A stretch of DNA of 64,000 bases from assembly GCF_007004135.1 (NCBI RefSeq), contig NZ_VJMG01000043.1, positions 49,503-113,502 of the forward strand, written 5' to 3'. The stretch is from Affinirhizobium straminoryzae (GTDB taxonomy: Bacteria > Pseudomonadota > Alphaproteobacteria > Rhizobiales > Rhizobiaceae). This document shows, in pieces, positions 8,695 to 20,815 of the stretch (its first letter is position 1; the number at the start of each line of letters is the position of its first letter). The notes beneath the pieces were generated by a model. That model worked only from the letters and a program-made list of their open reading frames with translations. It did no database searches and had not been told where the DNA came from. Position numbers and translations under genes: made by a program.

Positions 8695-9156
8695 CTAGTG
8701 GATGGGACGGGCGAGCGGCACCGGCACCGAGCCGGTGGAGATGAAATCGTCGCCGCGGAGCGTCTGGTTGTTGGCGACCCGCTGCGGCAGGGGCTGACGC
8801 GCGCCGCGCGGCACGTCGACCACGGTGGGCGCACCGGTCGACTCGACAGATTTCGCGACCTGATCAGGTGCCTTGTCCTCGGAAAGCTGGCTGTCGAGGA
8901 ACTGGAAGGCGACGCGGGCCCCTTCCTTGGCGCGGAAGCCAAGTGCCGTCAGCGTTTCGCTACCCTTCTGACAGACATCCGGCTTTTCGACACAGATCGC
9001 GCTGAGATAGGAATAAGCTTCCGTTGCCGCGTTGATGGCATCCGAAACCTGGAACGTTTTTTCTCCGGCAGTCACGGGATTCGGGTTCGTGCTGAAATAG
9101 GACAGCACGACCAGACCCATCGCAAAGAAAACGCTACCCTTGATCAGAAACCACAT
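8695..9156 (-). CDS. DUF5330 domain protein, membrane-anchored
   Basis: The 153-residue protein starts with a membrane anchor (MWFLIKGSVFFAMGLVVLSYF) and has a soluble, probably periplasmic part with two cysteines in SAICVEKPDVC near residues 54-60, matching the DUF5330 family of rhizobia as I recall it. The C-terminal third is low complexity and ends in SVPVPLARPIH. No catalytic motif is seen and no function is known for the family. It reads leftwards from a 448-bp AT-richer intergenic region shared with the histidine kinase gene. Confidence 0.75.
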   Translation of the reverse strand: MWFLIKGSVFFAMGLVVLSYFSTNPNPVTAGEKTFQVSDAINAATEAYSYLSAICVEKPDVCQKGSETLTALGFRAKEGARVAFQFLDSQLSEDKAPDQVAKSVESTGAPTVVDVPRGARQPLPQRVANNQTLRGDDFISTGSVPVPLARPIH

Positions 9157-9604
9157 CTGCTTTCACCCGCCTGACCGGCACTTCCTCAGACCCTTGTCCG
9201 AGGCACAACACCGAGCCTAGAGGCACTGGAAAAACGCGCTATTACAGCAACTGCTCAACTTCTTCTCGAATTTAAATCGCATTCTAACGATCATCCCCGG
9301 CGGAAGGTTCCATACCCGTTCCGTTCGCTTTTTAACGGATGACGTTAACCTTCATTACCGCGCCTCCCCGGGAAAACAAAGCGAAACTTTCAGGCCACCT
9401 GCATCAAAACCTAACATTTTTGCTAAAATAAGGCCTGTTCTGGCGCTTACGGCACGTTAACCACAACGATAGATGCCTCAAAGCGAAACATCTAAAACGG
9501 CAAATTGCGCCGTGCGGTGCCCTCCAGCCGCGGGATTTTTATCCTTTCCTTAAGCCACTGCCGCCTATGGTCGGGCCATCAAGAGTTCGCGGTAAGGTAC
9601 AGGC
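9157..9604. other. Divergent intergenic region without a gene
   Basis: This 448-bp stretch separates the DUF5330 gene from the histidine kinase gene. It is more AT-rich than its surroundings and should hold both promoters. Two TTAACC elements (near 9350 and 9457) resemble half-sites of the alphaproteobacterial cell-cycle regulator CtrA, but neither forms the full TTAA-N7-TTAA arrangement. No coding frame or stable hairpin is convincing. Confidence 0.5.
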
Positions 9605-11111
<1,507 letters not shown>

Positions 11112-11140
<29 letters not shown>

Positions 11141-11948
11141 CCGCAGAAAGGCTTCGGCTCGCAGGCCGAGCCTTGTGGTCCAGGTCTTTTCGGCAGCCGG
11201 CAGCCAGATCGCCCGCTATCCCCGCACTGTCTTCGGCACGCTCGGTCTTTGCGTCGTCTTCTCCTTCGTTGCCGGCAATGCGCTTTGGTACCAGCCGCGC
11301 AGCCACCCCTCGCCGTTTCTCGCGACGCGGGATCCCGGCGACATGGAGGCGATCGCCGGCTATCGCCCCAATCGCTTCCCCGCACAGGGGGATGTGACGA
11401 CCTTCCACATTGCCCGCGCGCCGGAACAGCCGGATCAGGCGGCTGCCGCCACAGAACCCCCGGCACGACCCATCGCGGCACCGGTGGCTGCGGTTCAGCA
11501 GGTGATCCCGCAGACGGGCGCCACACCGGTCGCAGGCGATTCGACGCCGGCCGTCATTCCCCACGTCGTTCCGCAGCCGCGGCCTTTGCTGAAGGCGCAG
11601 GCGGAGGATCCGGTGGCAGCTGCCATTCGCGCCGCCAGCGACCTGCAGGCCCCGGTTGCCCCACCACCACGACCGCCTGCCGATATCGCTTCGGTTTCAC
11701 GCGCCAAGCAGGTCGTGCAGGATCCCCTGAAGCCGGTTCCGGTTTCCGCCAGCGCGGAAGTGCAGCGTGTGCTCGAGATCCAGCGCGGACTGCAGAACAT
11801 CGCCTATCGTGACGTGACCGTTGATGGCGTGGTCGGCGACACGACAAAGGCCGCCATCCGGCATTTCCAGAAGCATTACCGCTTGCCGGTCACCGGCGAG
11901 CCGTCACAGGCGGTTCTCGACAAGCTGAAATCGATCGGCGCACTCTAG
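11112..11948 (+). CDS. Membrane-anchored peptidoglycan-binding domain protein
   Basis: The 278-residue protein has a basic cytoplasmic N-terminus (KRKSPDRRKASARR), one membrane helix near residues 38-58 (TVFGTLGLCVVFSFVAGNALW), a long Pro/Ala-rich periplasmic linker (about 90-210), and a C-terminal PG_binding_1 domain (about 217-277: VLEIQRGLQNIAYRDVTVDG, GDTTKAAIRHFQKHYRLP). It should span the inner membrane and touch the cell wall. The gene overlaps the upstream histidine kinase by 29 bp, in another frame, implying a shared transcript. A role in reporting wall state to the kinase is conceivable but only inferred from gene order. Confidence 0.85.
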
Positions 11949-12010
11949 GTTTTTCACCCGCCACGCTGCGAACCACCTCCGTCAAAGCCAAGCGGCGCGG
12001 CAACAGAGCC

Positions 12011-12244
12011 TCACTTCGGATGTTCCTGGGCAAAGACGAGCATCATCCAGGACACCGGCCCGAGAACGGGATGGGTGTGATGATCGCGCGGCAGCGCCTG
12101 TCCCTTGCCGACCGCCACCTCGTCGCCGCAGGTCTTGCAGCGGTAGATGCCGGAATTGAGCGGCACCTGTCCGGGCTGCCACTCCTTGTCGAAGGCCGGC
12201 ACATTGGACGAAACCAGATGCTGCTGGTATTTGTATTTCGCCAT
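12011..12244 (-). CDS. Small zinc-ribbon protein
   Basis: The 77-residue protein contains one CxxC pair, YRCKTCGDEVAVGKG, and a following histidine cluster (RDHHTHP), which together could bind a zinc ion. The sequence then ends with a short hydrophobic stretch, VSWMMLVFAQEHPK. Proteins of this size and pattern are common, uncharacterised members of alphaproteobacterial genomes. The ATG is preceded by a GGAGGGGAA element on the coding strand, a strong ribosome-binding site. No partner is evident; the gene is convergent with the peptidoglycan-binding protein gene. Confidence 0.75.
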   Translation of the reverse strand: MAKYKYQQHLVSSNVPAFDKEWQPGQVPLNSGIYRCKTCGDEVAVGKGQALPRDHHTHPVLGPVSWMMLVFAQEHPK

Positions 12245-12522
12245 TTCCCCTCCTGTGCATGACCGGGCGGTCGCTTCTGCCGCTCACGATGATGCTGATA
12301 GAGGCTCAAGCTTGCGCGAAAGCCACGAGGATGCTGCAGCGCAATCGATAAGATATGCTGAAGACCGCCGCATGACTGTCCCGGCTCCCGCCCATGAAGC
12401 GCATGCGATGCCCGTGCGCGTATCAAGCGTGTCGATGCGCCAATCGCCGGTCGCTGGCTTGTATTGCCGGTGACGTTGGCGCAGAAGGCTCACAAATTCC
12501 GGTCCATGACAGCGAGGGCAGC

Positions 12523-12861
12523 ATGCGTCTCCGATCCGATATCTTCGTGTCCGCCCTGCTCAGGCGGGTGTTTTCCGCCGGCGGCTTTGCGGCGGTGGAA
12601 CAGCGCGGCGCCGAACAGGCCGGCGCCATCTTCATCCGCCACCGGTTCCGGGACGGCACGGAAGACCTCTACGGTCCGGCACCGCAGATGCTCGCCGACG
12701 ACGACGGGGAGCGTCGCTTCGAACGCCGCCTTCAGCGGGTGGAGGCCCCGGACGTGGACACGCTCATCGCACGCGAACGCCGGTTCGACAGCGATCTCTG
12801 GCTGATCGAACTGGACACGGAGACGATCGAAGGGCTTTTTGGCGTGGTGAACGCCGACTGA
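12523..12861 (+). CDS. DUF1491 family protein
   Basis: The 112-residue protein begins MRLRSDIFVSALLRRVFSAGG and contains AVEQRGAEQAGAIFIRHRFRDGTEDLYGPAPQ split over two strands, both hallmarks of DUF1491, a small soluble family restricted largely to Alphaproteobacteria. The C-terminal part is acidic and ends DLWLIELDTETIEGLFGVV. Function is unknown. The ATG at 12523 matches the conserved N-terminus; the open frame extends 129 bp upstream but encodes cysteine-rich nonsense. It is convergent with ligA, with 66 bp between the stop codons. Confidence 0.85.
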   Translation: MRLRSDIFVSALLRRVFSAGGFAAVEQRGAEQAGAIFIRHRFRDGTEDLYGPAPQMLADDDGERRFERRLQRVEAPDVDTLIARERRFDSDLWLIELDTETIEGLFGVVNAD

Positions 12862-12927
12862 CCGACCGCGCCCGCGATCCGCCGGATGGCAGGCCATCGG
12901 CCCCGGATCAGGGTCGCAGCCGAACCA

Positions 12928-15120
<2,193 letters not shown>

Positions 15121-15304
15121 TTAGACGAAAGCGGTCCTTGGCAAAACGGGAAAGGCGCGCGGCAAGGCCTCATCCACATCGTTGCGGTCGTCCGACCGGC
15201 AATGACGACAATGTGTCGTGGCGTGTGTGGACAGGCAGGAAAGCGCGGCGCTAACGAGTGCAGTGCACAATTCCTCTCCTGAACTCTTCTCCCGGAGTTT
15301 TCCC

Positions 15305-15910
15305 ATGGCGCACTCCCTGCGCGACACCGCCTCCCTCACCCCCTCCTCCGCTCTTGTCGACAATGACCTCACCTATGGCACCGTCACCCGCGTGCTGCAC
15401 TGGGGCATGGCGCTGCTGTTTGCCTGGCAATTTGTCGGAATGACCTTAAAGCTCGTGCTCGGACGAACGCCGCTGGTTGGCGTCTTCACCGGCACGCATG
15501 CCTCGGTCGGCACCATCCTGATGGCGCTTGCGATTCCGCGCGCGCTCTGGGGCATCTCAAATCTGGCCCGCCGCCCGCCGCACGGAACAGGCTTCGTGGC
15601 GCTTGCCGCGCGCCTTGGCCATCTCGGGCTCTACGCGCTGATGCTCATCGTGCCGCTGCTGGCACTGCTGCGCGCCTATGGCTCGGGCCGTGGCGTGGCC
15701 GTCTTCGGTCTGCCGGTGCTGCCGGGTGCGCCTGAAAAGGTGCAATGGATGGTCGATGCCGGCCATGCCGCCCATGGCCTGCTGGCCTGGACGCTGCTCG
15801 CTTTGGTCGCCGGCCATGTGGGCATGGTGATCGTCCACCGCTACATCTGGAAGGATGACGTGCTGCATCGCATGGCAGGGCGCCGCGCCGATGCGTTCTC
15901 CGCGAAATGA
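15305..15910 (+). CDS. Cytochrome b561-type membrane protein
   Basis: The 201-residue protein has four membrane helices and the pattern of bacterial cytochrome b561. Likely haem ligands are the histidines in TRVLHWGMALLF, FTGTHASVGT, DAGHAAHGLLAW and ALVAGHVGMVIVHRY. Such proteins are inner-membrane di-haem b cytochromes that move electrons from quinol, for example to superoxide or cytochrome c. The ATG at 15305 is a few bases after CCGGAG and starts a plausible cytosolic N-terminus; an earlier in-frame start at 15218 is less likely. The gene runs opposite to its ligA and recN neighbours, suggesting a separate insertion into this region. Confidence 0.87.
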   Translation: MAHSLRDTASLTPSSALVDNDLTYGTVTRVLHWGMALLFAWQFVGMTLKLVLGRTPLVGVFTGTHASVGTILMALAIPRALWGISNLARRPPHGTGFVALAARLGHLGLYALMLIVPLLALLRAYGSGRGVAVFGLPVLPGAPEKVQWMVDAGHAAHGLLAWTLLALVAGHVGMVIVHRYIWKDDVLHRMAGRRADAFSAK

Positions 15911-16017
15911 GGTCTGCGATGCCAAGGTAACAACGGCCCGTCTGGTTGCGACCGGGCGGGCCCCGGCGATCCGGCACCATGCATTGCCGGGCCAAACAGG
16001 CGCAAGCCCGCGCCGTG

Positions 16018-17691
16018 TCAGCCGTTCCCGGCCAGCAGGCGCGCTGCGGCGGCGCGTGCCTCATCCGTGACGGAGGCGCCCGACAGCATGCGGGCGATCT
16101 CCTCGGCCCGATGATCCGGCGACATGGTGGCGACGCGGGTGGCGATCTTGTCCGAACCGTCGCTGGCAGGCCCCTTGGAAATCAGGAGATGGGTCGCCGC
16201 CCGCGCCGCCACCTGCGGCGCATGGGTGACGGAGAGAACCTGCACCTTGTCCGACAGCCGCTTCAGCCGCTGGCCGATGGCATCGGCCACCGCACCGCCA
16301 ACGCCGGTGTCGATCTCATCGAAAACGAGCGTCGGCGCAGAGCCTCGGTCGGCAAGCGCCACCTTCAGCGCCAGCAGGAAGCGGGAAAGCTCACCCCCGG
16401 AGGCCACCTTCATGATCGGCCCGGGCCGCGTGCCGGGATTGGTCTGCACGTGGAATTCGACGGTATCGATGCCTTCCGCCGCCGCATTGTCCGGATCGGC
16501 GGTGACATTGACCATGAAGCGGGCACGCTCCAGCTTCAGCGCCGGCAGTTCGGCCATGACGGCGTCAGCCAGTCCCGTGGCAGCCTTGTGTCGCTCGGCA
16601 GACAGCGACCGCGCGGCCCGGTCAAAGGCAGCATGTGCCGCTTCGGCCGTCTTTTCCAGCTGACCCAACCGCTCCTCGCCCGCATCGAGATCGGCGAGAT
16701 CGGCCACCATCTTTTCCGCCAGCGCCGGCAGGTCGGCCACCGCCACGGAATATTTGCGGCTGGCGGCGCGCAGGGCAAAGAGACGCTCCTCGACACGCTC
16801 CAGCTCGCGCGGATCGAATTCGGTGCGGCGAAGGGCGGCCTCCACCTCCATCTGCGCATTGGACAGATTGTCGAGCGCCGAATCGAGCAGTTGTACCGTT
16901 TCTTCCAGAAGACCCGGGGCCTCATGGCTCTTGCGCTCGAGCCGGCGCACCAGCGAGGCGATGAGCGGCACGGGCGAACCGTTGCCGTTCAGGAACTCGG
17001 AAGCCTCGGCAATGTCACCGGCGATACGTTCGGATTTCTGCATCCGGGCGCGATGCTCGGCAAGCTCGTCCTCCTCGCCGTCGCGGGGGCTCAGCGCCCG
17101 CAATTCCTCGACGGAGGCGCGCAGGTAATCGGCCTCGCGGGCTGCGGCTTCAACGCGGGCGCGATGCGTGTTCAGGGCCCGCTCCGCCTCCCGCCACGTG
17201 CGATAGAGGACGGATACCTCGCCCACCATCTCGGTCAACCCGGCAAAGGCATCCAGCAGCGTGCGATGGGCGTTGATGTCGACGAGTGCGCGGTCATCAT
17301 GCTGGCCGTGAATTTCCACCAGCATCTGGCCAGTCTGGCGCATCAGCTGCACGCTGACAGGCTGGTCGTTGATGGAGGCCTTGGTGCGTCCATCGGCCGA
17401 CTGCACACGACGAAAGATCAGGTCACCCTCGTCATCCAGCCCGTTCTCGCGCAGAAGAAGACGCGCGGGATGATTCGCTGCGATATCGAACACCGCCGTC
17501 ACCTGGCCCTTGTCCAGGCCATGGCGCACGAGGCCGCCGTCGCCACGGCCACCGAGCGCCAGCGACAGGCTGTCGAGCAGAATGGATTTACCGGCCCCCG
17601 TCTCGCCCGTCAGCACGGACAGACCACTTTCAAAGCCGAGGTCCAGCCGCTCGATCAGGACGATATCACGGATCGACAACTGGATAAGCAT
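16018..17691 (-). CDS. recN: DNA repair protein RecN
   Basis: The 557-residue SMC-like ATPase acts in recombinational repair of double-strand breaks. The N-terminal Walker A is GETGAGKSILLDSLSLALGG near residue 30. The centre is a long coiled coil with many Glu, Arg and Ala residues. The C-terminal half holds the ABC signature SGGELSRFLLAL and the Walker B LVFDEIDTGVGG, followed by VTHAPQVAARA. Length matches the family. The ATG at 17691 begins the conserved MLIQLSIRDIVLIERLDL; an upstream in-frame start at 17742 would overlap bamD. The gap to bamD is 11 bp, so the two are co-transcribed. Confidence 0.96.
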   Translation of the reverse strand: MLIQLSIRDIVLIERLDLGFESGLSVLTGETGAGKSILLDSLSLALGGRGDGGLVRHGLDKGQVTAVFDIAANHPARLLLRENGLDDEGDLIFRRVQSADGRTKASINDQPVSVQLMRQTGQMLVEIHGQHDDRALVDINAHRTLLDAFAGLTEMVGEVSVLYRTWREAERALNTHRARVEAAAREADYLRASVEELRALSPRDGEEDELAEHRARMQKSERIAGDIAEASEFLNGNGSPVPLIASLVRRLERKSHEAPGLLEETVQLLDSALDNLSNAQMEVEAALRRTEFDPRELERVEERLFALRAASRKYSVAVADLPALAEKMVADLADLDAGEERLGQLEKTAEAAHAAFDRAARSLSAERHKAATGLADAVMAELPALKLERARFMVNVTADPDNAAAEGIDTVEFHVQTNPGTRPGPIMKVASGGELSRFLLALKVALADRGSAPTLVFDEIDTGVGGAVADAIGQRLKRLSDKVQVLSVTHAPQVAARAATHLLISKGPASDGSDKIATRVATMSPDHRAEEIARMLSGASVTDEARAAAARLLAGNG

Positions 17692-17702
17692 GGTCTTCCC
17701 GT

Positions 17703-18569
17703 TCAGGCGCCGATCAACTTGGCTCCGGCGCGCGAAATCCACGAACCGCGGTTCTCACGCGGCTCCAGGCCGCCGCCCTTCAGCAGTTTGAAGGAGTCGG
17801 TATACCACTGGCTGTCCGGATAGTTGTGCCCCAGCACAGCGGCCGCCGTCTGCGCCTCTTCCGTCACGCCCATGGCATAATAGGACTCGACCAGACGCGC
17901 GAGAGCCTCCTCGACCTGGTTGGTATTGCCGTAGTTTTCCACCACGTTGCGGAAGCGGGCGATCGCTGCCAGATATTCCTTGCGCTCGAGATAATAGCGG
18001 CCGATCTGCATTTCCTTGCCGGCCAACTGGTCACGCGCAAAGCGGATCTTCGCCTGCGCATCCTCGACATATTCAGACTTCGGATAGTTGTTGACGACCT
18101 TCTGCATGGCGTCGATCGTGCTGCGGGCCATCTTCTGGTCCTGTGTCACATCGACGATCTGCTTGGAGTAGGACAGGCCCACCAGATACTGCACGTAGGC
18201 CGAATCTTCCGACTGCGGATATTGCTTCATGTAGCGGTTGCCGGTGGTAACCGCATCGTCGTAGCGCGCCAGACGATACTTGGTGAAAGTGCTCATCACC
18301 AGCGCCTTGCGCGCCCAGTCGGTGAACGGATTCTGCTTGTCGATCGCGTCGAACTTGCGGCTGGCTTCGGCCAGATTGCCCGCCTTCATGTTCGCCAGGC
18401 CCTGGTTGTAGAGCTGCTCCGGCGGATCCACGTTCAGGCCAAGCTTGGTGATGTCGATGTCCGGGTCTGACTGGCAAGCGGTGACCAGGACACTGGTACC
18501 GACCAAAAGCAGGGACACCGCAGCAATGCGCGCCGTGTTCCTTATTCCAACAGACTTCGTCTCAGTCAT
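17703..18569 (-). CDS. bamD: Outer membrane assembly lipoprotein BamD (ComL)
   Basis: This 288-residue lipoprotein is part of the BAM complex that inserts beta-barrel proteins into the outer membrane. The signal peptide ends in a lipobox LVTAC around residue 32, so the mature protein starts with the lipidated Cys and is anchored in the periplasmic leaflet. TPR-like helical repeats follow ([23 protein letters not shown] and later repeats). The ATG at 18569 has GGGAA about 10 bases upstream; a GTG 21 bp further up is less likely. It precedes recN by 11 bp and follows lpxC, separated by a clear lpxC terminator. Confidence 0.94.
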   Translation of the reverse strand: MTETKSVGIRNTARIAAVSLLLVGTSVLVTACQSDPDIDITKLGLNVDPPEQLYNQGLANMKAGNLAEASRKFDAIDKQNPFTDWARKALVMSTFTKYRLARYDDAVTTGNRYMKQYPQSEDSAYVQYLVGLSYSKQIVDVTQDQKMARSTIDAMQKVVNNYPKSEYVEDAQAKIRFARDQLAGKEMQIGRYYLERKEYLAAIARFRNVVENYGNTNQVEEALARLVESYYAMGVTEEAQTAAAVLGHNYPDSQWYTDSFKLLKGGGLEPRENRGSWISRAGAKLIGA

Positions 18570-18700
18570 TCGACAGTTCCCGATTGTCACGCGATGTTAC
18601 ATCGTCCGCCCGAGAGGCCTTGTAGCCATAAAGGAAGCGGCAGAGCAACGCAATGATGGCGCTTTGACGCAAATTTATGGCGGCAGGAAGGGCCTGTTTG

Positions 18701-18732
18701 CAAAAAGAAAGGCCGCCTCGAAGGAGACGGCC
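18701..18732 (-). terminator. Rho-independent terminator of lpxC
   Basis: Read on the minus strand, a 9-bp stem (GGCCGTCTC with GAGGCGGCC, one G-U pair) is followed by TTTCTTTTT. It lies just past the lpxC stop codon and is the clearest intrinsic terminator in the left half of the window. Confidence 0.8.
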
Positions 18733-18757
18733 AAGCCCTCAACCTGCCCGGAGCTTC

Positions 18758-19711
18758 TCAGCCGGCCCAGGGTGCAAATTCTGCGGTGCTGACGGCGACA
18801 AACTCGCGGGCACGCACCCGCTGGCTACGCATCGGCGCCTCCACGATCTCATAGGCCGAGCGGTCGCTGAGCAACGCCTTCAGCGCGTTGGCGTTCATCT
18901 TGTGGCCGCCGCGATAGGAACGGTAGCAGCCAATGAACTGCGCACCGGCGAGAGCCAGATCGCCGACGGCATCAAGCGTCTTGTGGCGGACGAACTCGTC
19001 CGCATAACGCAGGCCCTCGACATTGACGACCGTATCGTCGTCGGAAATCACCACGGAATTTTCGAGCGAGGAGCCAAGTGCGAAACCGGCCGCCCACAGG
19101 CGCTCCACATCGCGCATGAAGCCAAAGGTCCGCGCGCGCGCCAGCTCGTCACGAAACACCTGCGCTGTCAGTTCGCCCTGCCAGGACTGGCGGCCGATCA
19201 GCGGCGAGGCAAAATCGATCTCGACTTCGAAGCGCGTGCCATCATGGGGCCGAAACTCAGACCAGGAAGCGCCCGAATCGATGCGCACCGGCTTCAGCAC
19301 GCGGATGTAGCGACGCTTTTCACCGAGATTGACGATGCCGGCCTGCTCGATGGCTTCGATGAAGGCGATCGAGGAACCGTCCATGATCGGCATTTCCGCG
19401 CCGTCCACTTCCACCACCAGGTTGTCGAGACCAAGCGCATAGAGCGCCGCCATGACATGTTCGATGGTAGCAACGGAACGGCTGAGCGAGGTGCCGAGCA
19501 CGGTGCAGAGATCGGTATTGCCGACATTCGAGGAAACAGCGCGATATTCGGCCGTGGTGCCATCGGCGAACTGACGGCTGAAGACGATCCCGGTACCTGC
19601 TTCTGCAGGCTGGAACGTGATCGAAACCGGGCTTCCCGAGTGAACGCCGATTCCCGAAAGCGTCACGGGAGCGGCGATTGTCGTCTGAAAGCCCAGAAGT
19701 CCGATGGTCAT
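18758..19711 (-). CDS. lpxC: UDP-3-O-acyl-N-acetylglucosamine deacetylase
   Basis: The 317-residue zinc enzyme catalyses the committed step of lipid A synthesis, removing acetyl from UDP-3-O-acyl-GlcNAc in the cytosol. The protein starts GLLGFQTTIAAPVTLSGIGVHSG; the zinc ligand His lies in TIEHVMAALYALGLDN and the second in HKTLDAVGDLALAG with its Asp. The conserved MDGSS is present. The ATG at 19711 (MTIGLLGFQ) matches the family N-terminus and follows AAGG; the frame is open for 132 bp more without family similarity. A strong terminator follows. A 316-bp intergenic region with a rightward secreted-protein gene lies between lpxC and ftsZ. Confidence 0.96.
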   Translation of the reverse strand: MTIGLLGFQTTIAAPVTLSGIGVHSGSPVSITFQPAEAGTGIVFSRQFADGTTAEYRAVSSNVGNTDLCTVLGTSLSRSVATIEHVMAALYALGLDNLVVEVDGAEMPIMDGSSIAFIEAIEQAGIVNLGEKRRYIRVLKPVRIDSGASWSEFRPHDGTRFEVEIDFASPLIGRQSWQGELTAQVFRDELARARTFGFMRDVERLWAAGFALGSSLENSVVISDDDTVVNVEGLRYADEFVRHKTLDAVGDLALAGAQFIGCYRSYRGGHKMNANALKALLSDRSAYEIVEAPMRSQRVRAREFVAVSTAEFAPWAG

Positions 19712-20027
19712 GTGTCTTGCCTTTGTCATGCCGCACGCCCAGAAGCCGGGGATGCAGTTTCTTTCCGGTTTCTTAAATCCGCCTGGACGGATGAACCGAT
19801 CTTTCTCGATTATGTACATACGGCGACCGCACGCCCATTCCAAATCACTGTTTCTTTCGCTCTGTTACGAAGTCACCCGTTTGATTTCACGGAGTTTTTC
19901 GCAAGGCATACAGAAAGTGTGAACAGGGATCGGGCTGCACGTCAGACTGTGGCTTGACGATGGCGTCACACTTTAAATACTGTGTAAAAAAGCGTAAAAA
20001 ACAACGAAAAACACGGAGGAGACGCTC
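19712..20027. other. Divergent intergenic region between lpxC and the secreted-protein gene
   Basis: This 316-bp AT-rich stretch holds no convincing gene. It should contain the leftward lpxC promoter and the rightward promoter of the secreted-protein gene. A perfect 10-bp palindrome TATGTACATA occurs at 19811-19820, about 100 bp upstream of lpxC; its role is not known. Confidence 0.5.
19954..19981 (+). promoter_or_regulatory. Candidate promoter of the secreted-protein gene
   Basis: TTGACG at 19954-19959, a 16-bp spacer, then AATACT at 19976-19981 resembles a housekeeping sigma-factor promoter. It lies 46 bp upstream of the ATG at 20028, within an A-rich leader. Confidence 0.4.
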
Positions 20028-20690
20028 ATGCCGACAGCAACCGAGGCGCCATGGCGTCGTTTCAGGCCAAAGCCGCAGATGGCAGCATGTATTTCATCTG
20101 CGATATACATAACATTCGCAATTTCCGGCCTCTCCTTGACTTCACCGGCCGTGGCGGCGAGCCCCTGCGGCCTGCGCGTCACCGACGTCGCAATGTCATC
20201 ACAGCAGCCCGCCGTCAGCGGGCGGGACGACTGTGCCGGCAGCGGCCATGACAGTCTGTTAACCATGTCCGGACTCGATGTGGGTACCTCGACCCCCGCT
20301 TATGGCGAGGACGGCTACATCCTGTCTGCACGCGTCGGGCTGCGTCCTTGCGATGACGGCCAGAAATGCATCTTTGCCGCACGCGACCAGCAGAGCAAAC
20401 GCACCCTCGCCTTTCCCGGCAGCGAGTCGCTGAACTTCAATGTCGCGCTGCAGTCGCAGCAGACATTCCGGGTCAGGTCGCTGAAGATCCGCAATCCGGA
20501 TCGAACGACACAGTCCATCATGTTCGTCGGCAAGCTCCCCTCCGGGAGCACGACTGCCTATGCCGTGACCGTGCGCGGCAACATGCCGGATCTGCAGACC
20601 TTCATCTTTCCCGACAGCTTCGGCGATGTGGTCTCCGTCAGCTGGAGCCCCAAGGGAACCCAGGTCACCGATATCCGCCTCACCCACTGA
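20028..20690 (+). CDS. Secreted protein of unknown function
   Basis: The 220-residue protein has a long signal peptide; the hydrophobic core is around residues 22-38 (AIYITFAISGLSLT) with a likely cut after SPAVAA near residue 43. The mature part has at least four cysteines (SPCGLRV, DDCAGSG, RPCDDGQKCIF), suggesting periplasmic disulfides, and beta-rich segments such as FRVRSLKIRNPDRTTQSIMFVG. I recognise no family or catalytic motif. The start is well supported by GGAGGAGACGCTC directly before the ATG. The gene sits, oppositely oriented, between ftsZ and lpxC, which usually lie on one strand, so it may be a lineage-specific insertion. A shared terminator separates it from ftsZ. Confidence 0.72.
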   Translation: MPTATEAPWRRFRPKPQMAACISSAIYITFAISGLSLTSPAVAASPCGLRVTDVAMSSQQPAVSGRDDCAGSGHDSLLTMSGLDVGTSTPAYGEDGYILSARVGLRPCDDGQKCIFAARDQQSKRTLAFPGSESLNFNVALQSQQTFRVRSLKIRNPDRTTQSIMFVGKLPSGSTTAYAVTVRGNMPDLQTFIFPDSFGDVVSVSWSPKGTQVTDIRLTH

Positions 20691-20720
20691 GCGGACTTTT
20701 CAACAGGCCGTGCTTCAACA

Positions 20721-20758
20721 GAAAATGCCCGGATCGCCGAAGCGGTCCGGGCATTTTC
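20721..20758. terminator. Two-way terminator between secreted-protein gene and ftsZ
   Basis: A perfect 13-bp inverted repeat (GAAAATGCCCGGA at 20721-20733, TCCGGGCATTTTC at 20746-20758) with A-rich and T-rich flanks lies between the convergent stops at 20690 and 20816. It can work as an intrinsic terminator in both directions. Confidence 0.85.
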
Positions 20759-20815
20759 TTCTCAGGCTTGCGAGGCGGAGAGATGTGGCCCGGTTCGTCA
20801 CCGGGCCTCTGGCCG

